Of a stretch of 13,783 nt of DNA, positions 8,230 to 13,783 are shown piece after piece. Under the pieces are notes generated by a model that saw only the letters and a list, made by a program, of their open reading frames with translations, was not told the origin of the DNA and made no database searches. Positions within the stretch are counted from its first letter, which is position 1; the number at the start of each line of letters is the position of its first letter. Both the position numbers and the translations under genes were made by a program. The stretch is from an uncultured Gemmatimonadota bacterium (GTDB lineage Bacteria > Gemmatimonadota > Gemmatimonadetes > Gemmatimonadales > GWC2-71-9), in assembly GCA_946479825.1 (NCBI GenBank), contig CAMLHU010000026.1, forward strand, positions 1 through 13,783, given 5' to 3'.

Positions 8230-9600
8230 ATGAACGTTCCGAGATCCGTCTTCCGGCAGTACGACGTCCGCGGCCTCGTGGGCAAGGAACTCACCCCCGC
8301 GTTCGCCGAGGCGCTCGGCCGGGCGTTCGGCTCGCTGGTCCGGACCCGGGTCGGTCACGATCCGGTCATCGCCGTCGGGCGTGACAACCGCCCGTCCGGC
8401 GCCGCCCTCGCGGCGGGGGTCCGGCGCGGCATCGCCGCGACCGGGGCCACGGCCGTTGACGTGGGCGAGCTCCCCACGCCGGCGCTCTACTTCGCGGTCC
8501 AGGCGCTCGGCGCCGACGGCGGGCTTCAGGTCACCGGCTCGCACAATCCTCCTGAGTTCAACGGGTTCAAGATGGTCGCCGCAGGCGAGGCCATCCACGG
8601 CGATGCCATCCTCGGGCTGTGGGAGACCATCCAGCTCGAGTCGTGGGCCACCGGCGCCGGCGGCGAGCGCGCCGACGGGTCCATCCTCCCGCGGTATCGC
8701 GAGGCCATCGTCGAGCGCCACCGGCTGGCCCGCCGGGTGCGCGTCGTCGTCGACTGCGGCAACGGCGTGGGGAGCCTCGTCGCGGTGCCGACCCTCGAGG
8801 CGCTCGGGTGCGACGTCACGCCGCTCTTCTGCGAGTCCGACGGCACCTTCCCGAACCACCACCCCGACCCGACGGTCCCGGAGAACCTGCGCGACCTCCA
8901 GGCCGCGGTCCGGCGGACCGGCGCCGAGCTCGGCATCGCGTTCGACGGTGACGCCGACCGCATCGGCGCCGTGGATGAGGACGGACGGATCCTCTTCGGC
9001 GACCAGCTGCTCGTCATCCTCGGGCGCGACGCGGTGCGGCGGTTCGGGCCGGGCGTCCCGGTCATCTTCGACGTGAAGTGCTCCGAGGTGCTGCCGCAGG
9101 CGCTCGCCGCCGCCGGGGCGCGCCCGGAGATGTGGAAGACCGGGCACTCGCTCATCAAGGCCCGGATGAAGGAGCTCCACGCGCCGCTCGCAGGCGAGAT
9201 GAGCGGCCACATGTTCTTCGGCGGCGACTGGTTCGGGTTCGACGACGCGCTGTTCGCGGCGGCCCGGCTCCTCGAATGCGTCGCCGCGGCGCCCGGCGGT
9301 CTGGCGCGCCTGATCGCCGACCTTCCGGCGACCGAGGCCACGCCGGAGATCCGGGTGGACTGCCCCGACGAGCGGAAGTTCGAGGTCGTCGCGGCGGCCG
9401 CGGAACACTTCCGGGCGCGGTATCCCGTCAACGACATCGACGGCGTCCGGATGACCTTCCCGCACGGCTGGGGCCTGGTCCGCGCCTCCAACACCCAGCC
9501 CATCCTCGTGCTCCGCTTCGAGGCCACCGACGCCGCCGCGCTCGCCGCGTACCGGCGGGAGGTGATGGACTGGCTGGCGGGGCAGGGCGTGCGGGGCTGA
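8230..9600 (+). CDS. manB: Phosphomannomutase/phosphoglucomutase (AlgC/ManB-like)
   Basis: This 456-residue cytoplasmic enzyme belongs to the alpha-D-phosphohexomutase superfamily. It moves phosphate between C6 and C1 of mannose and/or glucose, feeding GDP-mannose or UDP-glucose synthesis for surface polysaccharides. All four family sites are present in order: phosphoserine loop TGSHNP (102-107, catalytic Ser104), metal loop DGDADRIG (239-246), sugar-specificity loop GEMSGH (322-327; Glu and Ser contact the sugar OH groups), and the C-terminal phosphate-binding loop RASNTQP (418-424). Length and the N-terminal FRQYDVRG match the Pseudomonas PMM/PGM type (463 residues), so dual PMM/PGM activity is likely. 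The GEMSGH loop argues against phosphoglucosamine mutase. The ATG at 8230 fits the family N-terminus but has no Shine-Dalgarno sequence. In some species this enzyme is called algC or pmm; the symbol is by similarity only. Confidence 0.93.
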   Translation: MNVPRSVFRQYDVRGLVGKELTPAFAEALGRAFGSLVRTRVGHDPVIAVGRDNRPSGAALAAGVRRGIAATGATAVDVGELPTPALYFAVQALGADGGLQVTGSHNPPEFNGFKMVAAGEAIHGDAILGLWETIQLESWATGAGGERADGSILPRYREAIVERHRLARRVRVVVDCGNGVGSLVAVPTLEALGCDVTPLFCESDGTFPNHHPDPTVPENLRDLQAAVRRTGAELGIAFDGDADRIGAVDEDGRILFGDQLLVILGRDAVRRFGPGVPVIFDVKCSEVLPQALAAAGARPEMWKTGHSLIKARMKELHAPLAGEMSGHMFFGGDWFGFDDALFAAARLLECVAAAPGGLARLIADLPATEATPEIRVDCPDERKFEVVAAAAEHFRARYPVNDIDGVRMTFPHGWGLVRASNTQPILVLRFEATDAAALAAYRREVMDWLAGQGVRG

Positions 9601-9604
9601 GGCG

Positions 9605-12007
9605 ATGACCCGCGGCGCGCGCTGGGCCACGGGGGTCGGCGCCCTCGCCGCGGCGCTGTTCGCCGGCCGCTGGGTCGCGAGCTTCCTGGCGGCCAGGTGG
9701 TGGACCGCCGCGGTGGCCCCGGCGGCGCTTCCGTCGGTCACGGCGGGCCTCCTCCAGGCGGCGCTGCTCGAATCCGCGGGGATCGTCCTCGCCTCCGCGT
9801 GGTTCGCCGGCAACCTCCTCGTGGTGGCCCGCGCCATCGGGTCGGTGCAGTACCCTCGCCGGGTCGGCGACATCGAGATCCGCGAATCGGTCCCGGGGCG
9901 CTCGGTCACGCTCGCGGCGCTCGGCATCGGCCTGGTCGTCGGCGTCGTGGTGGGGACCGGGGCGGCCGACCAGCTGCCGGCGCTCCGCCGTGCGTGGCAC
10001 GGACTGCAGTACGGCTGGGCGGACCCGGTCCTGGGCCACGACGCCGGACTCTACGCGGCCCAGCTTCCCGCCTGGCTCTTCCTCCAGGGCTTCGTCCGCC
10101 GACTCCTCGTCAGCGGCATCGCCATCGTCGCCATCGCATACGCCGCGCTCGGCGCGCTGCGGGTGGGGTCCGGAGGCGTGGCGCTGAGCGGACACGCCCG
10201 GCGCCATCTTGGCGGGCTCGGGGCGGCGATCTTCCTCGCCGGCGCGGTCCGCCTCGCGCTCCACCCGATGCTCGTCGTCGCCGGGATCGACGGCGGCGGG
10301 CGACTCCCCGGCGCGTTCGAGATCGGCCTCAACGCCGTGCCGACGGCCGCGCTTGCCGGTGCCGCTGTCCTGCTCGGCCTGTGGGCGCTGCGCGGCCACC
10401 CCTCGCGCCTCGTCGGGGCCGTCATCGCCGCCGCGCTCGCGCTGATCCTCCGCGCCGCGCTTCCGGCGATCGGCGCCCCCGCGATCGGTCTCGACGCCCG
10501 CGGCCGACCGTCGCTCATGGCGTGGGGCCTCGGAGCGATGCTACGCCACGAGCTCGACCGGCCGCCACCCGTGCCGGGGCCGCCCGCTGATCCGGGCCTC
10601 TGGTCGCCCGAGGCGATCCTGCCCGCGGCCGACCGTCTCGGCCCGTTCGGCGGGGCGGGGCGCGCGGTCCTCGAGCTGCCGGCGGGGCGCACGCCCGTCT
10701 GGCTGATGCTCCACGAGGTCGCGGACTCGGTGCGCGTCACCGCCGTGGCCGACGCCGGCGCCAGCGCCTCCGGCGGCGTCGTCTCGTTCCGGCCGGCGGA
10801 TCCGCTGGCGTATCCGGGCTTCACGGCGTACGCCACGCTGGGCCCGTCGGCCGTGCGCGGCAGCGCGCCGGATCACGTCACCGGCCTCGGTCCCGGGGTC
10901 CGTCTGGGCGGGTTCTTCCGACGCCTCGCGCTGGCGTGGGCGGTCCAGACCGGCGACGTGCTGTCGCGCTCGTTCCCCGACTCGGACGCCGTCGCGTGGC
11001 GGCTCGATCCGATCGCCCGGCTGGCCGCGCTCGTCCCGGACGCGATCTGGACCGATCCCGATCCGGTCTTCGTCGACGGGCGGCTGACCTGGCTCTGTGC
11101 CGGGACCGTTCCGCTGACGGCGTTCCCGCTCTCCCGGCGTGAGACCTGGCGTGGAGTCGACCTGGCCGGGGGTGATCCCGGCTTCCTCGGCGTGATCGAC
11201 GCGGTGAGCGGCCGTACCACCGTGTATCTGCGCCCGGGGGCCGGGCCGGCAGCACGGGCGGTGGCCGACCTGAGCGGGGGCTTCATCGCACCCGCGGAGT
11301 CGCTGCCACCGGTCACGGCGGAGGCGGTCACCTATCCTCCGAGTTGGCTCGCCGTGCAGGCGCGCGCCCTGGCGGACGGCCCGTTCAGTCTCCCGCAGGC
11401 CAGGCCGATCCCGGGAGACTCGGCTGACCTCCCGCGGCCGATCGTCCATCGGGATTCGCTCGGCGCGCCCGTCCCGACCGTCGCCTTCGTCGATCCCGAG
11501 CCGCCCGGACCGGTGGCCGCGCTCGTCGAGGGCACGGTGCGCGACGCCCGACTCACTCCCGTCGTGATCCGCATCGGCTCCGCCGCCTCGGTCGCCGGCC
11601 CCGGTCGGCTCGACCGGCAGTGGGGCCGGTTCACCGGATTCGAACGCCTCAGCGACTCGCTCCAGCAGGTCGGCGACCGATTGATCGCCGGCCCGGTGCA
11701 ATACCTCGTCACCGGCGGCCGACTGATCGCCGTACGTCGGCAGTATCGGGCGGGGAGTCGCGGCACCCTCGCGGTGGCGTGGGTCGAGGTCGCGGCCGGC
11801 GACCGGCTCGGGGCCGGCCCGGACCTCGGGGCTGCGTGGGCCAACCTGCAAGGGCGGCTGCCCCCGCCGTCCCCCCACACGGCCCCCGACCGGATGGCCG
11901 AGGTACGCCGGTGGGTCGCGCGCGCCGACTCCGCCCTTCGGCGCGGGGACCTGACCACGTTCGGGCGGGCGTTCGAGGCGCTCAAGCAACTGGTCAACGG
12001 GCCGTAA
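9605..12007 (+). CDS. Divergent UPF0182-family membrane protein
   Basis: This 800-residue protein of unknown function has about seven N-terminal membrane helices (about 9-29, 47-75, 101-120, 155-187, 203-226, 245-262, 269-288) and a large soluble C-terminal part. UPF0182 (COG1615) landmarks recalled from the family can be followed: GWADPVLGHDAGLYAAQLPA (137-156; family DPxFGxDVSFYVFxLP), GVRLGGFFRRLALAWA (431-446), VPDAIWTDPDPVFVDGRLTW (477-496; family APFLxxDxDPYxVxxDGRLxW), FLGVIDAVSGRTTVY (527-541), YPPSWLAVQ (577-585; family YPEDLFxVQ), and a C-terminal GDLTTFGRAFEALKQL. The usual central motif (THGYG region) is not recognisable and the protein is shorter than the common 900-1000 residues. 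It starts 4 bases after the mutase stop, so the two are probably co-transcribed. The family has no established biochemical role, so none is assigned. Confidence 0.82.
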   Translation: MTRGARWATGVGALAAALFAGRWVASFLAARWWTAAVAPAALPSVTAGLLQAALLESAGIVLASAWFAGNLLVVARAIGSVQYPRRVGDIEIRESVPGRSVTLAALGIGLVVGVVVGTGAADQLPALRRAWHGLQYGWADPVLGHDAGLYAAQLPAWLFLQGFVRRLLVSGIAIVAIAYAALGALRVGSGGVALSGHARRHLGGLGAAIFLAGAVRLALHPMLVVAGIDGGGRLPGAFEIGLNAVPTAALAGAAVLLGLWALRGHPSRLVGAVIAAALALILRAALPAIGAPAIGLDARGRPSLMAWGLGAMLRHELDRPPPVPGPPADPGLWSPEAILPAADRLGPFGGAGRAVLELPAGRTPVWLMLHEVADSVRVTAVADAGASASGGVVSFRPADPLAYPGFTAYATLGPSAVRGSAPDHVTGLGPGVRLGGFFRRLALAWAVQTGDVLSRSFPDSDAVAWRLDPIARLAALVPDAIWTDPDPVFVDGRLTWLCAGTVPLTAFPLSRRETWRGVDLAGGDPGFLGVIDAVSGRTTVYLRPGAGPAARAVADLSGGFIAPAESLPPVTAEAVTYPPSWLAVQARALADGPFSLPQARPIPGDSADLPRPIVHRDSLGAPVPTVAFVDPEPPGPVAALVEGTVRDARLTPVVIRIGSAASVAGPGRLDRQWGRFTGFERLSDSLQQVGDRLIAGPVQYLVTGGRLIAVRRQYRAGSRGTLAVAWVEVAAGDRLGAGPDLGAAWANLQGRLPPPSPHTAPDRMAEVRRWVARADSALRRGDLTTFGRAFEALKQLVNGP

Positions 12008-12037
12008 GTCGTGCGCTTGTAAATCGTTACGCACACT
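12007..12037. promoter_or_regulatory. Imperfect dyad in the UPF0182-carbamate kinase gap
   Basis: GTGCG (12011-12015) is inverted as CGCAC (12030-12034), with an outer AGT/ACT pair across a one-base bulge. Inside it, GTAA (12019-12022) is inverted as TTAC (12027-12030). It spans the -35 element of the promoter proposed here and begins at the stop codon of the preceding gene. It may be a repressor operator, a small terminator hairpin or chance; no T-run follows. The region is locally A/T-rich against a very GC-rich background. Confidence 0.3.
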
Positions 12038-12045
12038 GCTAGCTT
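12017..12045 (+). promoter_or_regulatory. Candidate sigma-70-type promoter for carbamate kinase (leaderless)
   Basis: TTGTAA (12017-12022, 4 of 6 to TTGACA) and TAGCTT (12040-12045, TAnnnT form) are separated by exactly 17 bases, with an extended TG two bases before the -10 element (12037-12038). A start site 7-9 bases downstream would fall at about 12052-12054, on or next to the ATG at 12054, so the message would have no leader. This matches the absence of any Shine-Dalgarno sequence before that ATG. It is a match by eye only. Confidence 0.5.
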
Positions 12046-12053
12046 CGGCGCCG

Positions 12054-13022
12054 ATGACCGCACCACGCGCCTCCGGCGAGCGCCCGACCGTTGTCGTTGC
12101 CCTTGGGGGGAACGCCCTCGCCCGGGCCGACGAGCCGGCGACGATCGGCAACCAGTTCCGCCACACCCGCGAGAGCCTGGCGCCCATCGTCGAGCTGGCG
12201 CGGGACGGGTGGCGGATCGCCATCGTGCACGGCAACGGCCCCCAGATCGGCGACGAACTGGTGCGCAACGAGACCGCCACCGGGCTGGTCGAGCCGCTGC
12301 CGCTCGGGGTGCTGGTCGCCGGCACCGCCGGTTGGATCGGTTACATGATCCAGCAGTCGCTGCAGAACGCGCTCGCCCGTGCCGGCATCGCCCGTCCCGT
12401 GGTGACGATGGTGACGCAGACGGAGGTCGATCCCGCCGATCCCCAGCTCAAGGTGCCGAGCAAGCGGGCGGGGCATCCGCTCGACGAGGCGACCGCGCGG
12501 CGGCTCGAGGCGCGCGGCGTACCGGTCCGGATGGAGGCGGACGGCAAGCGGTGGTATCGCCTCACGGCGAGCCCGCTGCCGATCGGCGTGGTCGAGGCGC
12601 CCCTCGTCCGCCGGCTCGTCGCGGAGGATGTGATCGTGGTCGCCGCCGGGGGCGGAGGCCCGCCGGTCTTCCGCGATCCAGGGCTCGGCCTCGAGGGGAT
12701 CGACGCCGTGGTGGACAAGGACCGGGTCGCGGCCATCCTCGCCCGTGACCTCGGCGCCGACGTCCTCGTGATCCTCACCGAGGCCGACGCCGTGTACCGC
12801 GGCTGGGGCACGCCGGGGGCGGCGCCGATCCACCGGATGACGCTGGCGGAGGCCGACGCGCTGCTCGCCTCCGGTACGCTGGAGCGGGGGAGCATCGCCC
12901 CGAAGGTCGAGGCCGGCGCGGCGTTCGTCCGCGGCGGCGGGACCCGGGCGGTCATCGCCCGGTTGTCGGAAGGACTCGCGGCCCTCGAGGGTCGCGTGGG
13001 AACCACCATCGTGAGGGAGTGA
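12054..13022 (+). CDS. arcC: Carbamate kinase-type protein (amino acid kinase family)
   Basis: This 322-residue cytoplasmic protein matches carbamate kinase, which reversibly makes ATP and carbamate from carbamoyl phosphate and ADP. Motifs in order: VVVALGGNAL (13-22), HGNGPQIGDELVRNE (59-73), PLPLGVL with IGYMIQQSL (81-103), TQTEVDPADPQL (121-132), AAGGGGPPV (197-205), GIDAVVDKDRVAAILA (215-230, with the nucleotide-site Lys222 and Asp223), and GSIAPKVEA (279-287, Lys284). The family's protruding subdomain is also covered (about 130-180). Length is normal (about 310-320). The ATG at 12054 is the first start after the previous stop and has no ribosome-binding sequence. No arginine deiminase or ornithine carbamoyltransferase gene is nearby, so the usual arginine-fermentation role cannot be assumed. 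A related amino acid kinase with another substrate is possible but less likely. Confidence 0.9.
   Translation: MTAPRASGERPTVVVALGGNALARADEPATIGNQFRHTRESLAPIVELARDGWRIAIVHGNGPQIGDELVRNETATGLVEPLPLGVLVAGTAGWIGYMIQQSLQNALARAGIARPVVTMVTQTEVDPADPQLKVPSKRAGHPLDEATARRLEARGVPVRMEADGKRWYRLTASPLPIGVVEAPLVRRLVAEDVIVVAAGGGGPPVFRDPGLGLEGIDAVVDKDRVAAILARDLGADVLVILTEADAVYRGWGTPGAAPIHRMTLAEADALLASGTLERGSIAPKVEAGAAFVRGGGTRAVIARLSEGLAALEGRVGTTIVRE
13013..13017 (+). promoter_or_regulatory. Ribosome binding site for sucC, fixes GTG start
   Basis: GAGGG at 13013-13017, inside the last codons of the carbamate kinase gene, lies 6 bases before GTG 13024. It supports GTG as the start, which gives the family N-terminus MNLHEYQAR with no missing residues. 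No ATG lies in this frame nearby upstream. Confidence 0.65.
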
Positions 13023-13023
13023 C

Positions 13024-13783
13024 GTGAACCTGCACGAATACCAGGCGCGCGCGCTGCTGCAGCAGGCCGGCGTGCCCATGTTCGACGGAGACGTGGCCGG
13101 GACCCCGGCCGAGGCGGAGGCCATCGCGCGCCGGCTCGGCGGGACGGTCGTGGTGAAGGCCCAGGTGCACGCCGGCGGGCGCGGCAAGGCGGGCGGCGTC
13201 AAGCTCGCCAAGACCCCGGCCGAGGCCAAGGAGGTCGCCTCGAAGATCCTGGGGATGACCATCAAGGGCCTGACCGTGCACAAGGTGCTCGTCGTGCCGG
13301 CCGCCGACATCGCCACCGAGGCGTACGTCGGGATCATCATGGACCGCGAGTCGCAGCGCCCGGTCGTGATGGTGAGCCCGGCGGGCGGCATCGACATCGA
13401 GGAGGTCGCGGCCAAGACCCCGGAGAAGATCCGGAAGCTCCCGGTCGATCCGCGGTGGGGTCTCCTCCCGCACCAGGCGATGGGCCTCGCGTTCTTCCTC
13501 TATACGGACTTCGCGCACGTGAAGGCGGCGGCGGCCATCCTGCAGCAGCTCTACCGCGCCTTCACGGCCAACGGGGCGTCGCTGGCGGAGATCAACCCGC
13601 TCGTCACCACCCCCGACGGCCGGGTGCTCGCCCTCGACGCCAAGGTCAGCATCGACGACAACGAGCTCGACCGGCGCCCGGACCTGGCGGCGCTCCGCGA
13701 CGAGTCGGCCGAGGCCCCGAGCGAGGTGGAGGCCCGCAAGGCGAGCCTCACCTTCATCAAGCTCGACGGCAACGTCGGCTGCG
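13024..13783 (+). CDS. sucC: Succinyl-CoA ligase (ADP-forming) beta subunit, 5' part
   Basis: The frame is open to the window end, giving the first 253 of an expected roughly 385-390 residues. SucC with SucD makes succinate and ATP (or GTP) from succinyl-CoA in the TCA cycle. The N-terminal ATP-grasp domain is clear: [29 protein letters not shown] (42-61, with nucleotide-binding Lys45 and the GRGK loop 52-55), [12 protein letters not shown] (118-129), EINPLV (189-194) and ALDAK (203-207), whose Asn191 and Asp205 match the metal ligands of the E. coli enzyme. The visible part ends at LDGNVGC, where the CoA-ligase domain begins. The start codon is GTG, one base after the carbamate kinase stop. 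sucD would be expected just downstream. Confidence 0.97.
   Translation, partial: MNLHEYQARALLQQAGVPMFDGDVAGTPAEAEAIARRLGGTVVVKAQVHAGGRGKAGGVKLAKTPAEAKEVASKILGMTIKGLTVHKVLVVPAADIATEAYVGIIMDRESQRPVVMVSPAGGIDIEEVAAKTPEKIRKLPVDPRWGLLPHQAMGLAFFLYTDFAHVKAAAAILQQLYRAFTANGASLAEINPLVTTPDGRVLALDAKVSIDDNELDRRPDLAALRDESAEAPSEVEARKASLTFIKLDGNVGC

Noticed and set aside
7927..9927. A 666-codon minus-strand open frame opposite the mutase gene
   Set aside because: The plus strand encodes a complete enzyme with all catalytic motifs; the antisense product is compositionally biased and has no motif.
10541..12325. A 594-codon minus-strand open frame opposite the UPF0182 gene
   Set aside because: It crosses two plus-strand genes and their intergenic promoter, and has the same shadow composition rich in Arg, Gly, Asp and Glu.
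12054..13783. Arginine deiminase pathway operon
   Set aside because: Only a carbamate kinase-type gene is present; its neighbours are UPF0182 and sucC, with no arcA, arcB or arcD sequence in view.
1..13783. Mobile elements, CRISPR arrays, tRNA or rRNA genes, toxin-antitoxin or defence genes
   Set aside because: No direct repeats, terminal inverted repeats, transposase or integrase motifs, or structured RNA signatures were seen; almost every base is inside a recognisable metabolic gene.

Overview
The window is a very GC-rich (about 70% G+C by eye), densely packed, single-strand (+) stretch of bacterial chromosome. It has three parts. (1) Positions 1-8146 are the distal part of a respiratory complex I (NADH:quinone oxidoreductase) operon in the canonical order nuoG(3' end)-H-I-J-K-L-M-N. 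(2) Positions 8230-12007 hold a phosphomannomutase/phosphoglucomutase-type enzyme and, 4 nt later, a divergent UPF0182-family membrane protein. (3) Positions 12054-13783 hold a carbamate kinase-type protein followed almost without gap by the 5' two-thirds of sucC (succinyl-CoA ligase beta subunit). There is no rRNA, tRNA, CRISPR array, insertion sequence or phage gene, and no gap between genes longer than about 85 bases.

All the complex I membrane subunits look intact. The proton-pumping glutamates and lysines of NuoL, NuoM and NuoN are present, NuoI carries both 4Fe-4S cysteine motifs, and NuoH has the quinone-site loops. Most neighbouring nuo genes overlap by 1-4 bases (ATGA or TGATG) or are 3-6 bases apart, as expected for one translationally coupled polycistronic message. 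The NADH-side subunits NuoE/F and NuoA-D would lie upstream, outside the window. A strong GC-rich hairpin follows nuoN and probably marks the operon end.

The organism is an aerobically respiring, high-GC bacterium. The protein style and gene content would fit Gemmatimonadota (or a myxobacterium-like lineage), but I infer this from general resemblance and cannot test it here.

The window is mostly housekeeping energy metabolism, and I do not see an undescribed multi-gene system. The parts most worth a second look are: the UPF0182 protein, which keeps the family's N- and C-terminal landmarks but has lost the usual central motif; a well-spaced promoter that should give a leaderless carbamate kinase mRNA, with a dyad across its -35 region; the orphan carbamate kinase coupled to sucC; and a histidine cluster in NuoL.
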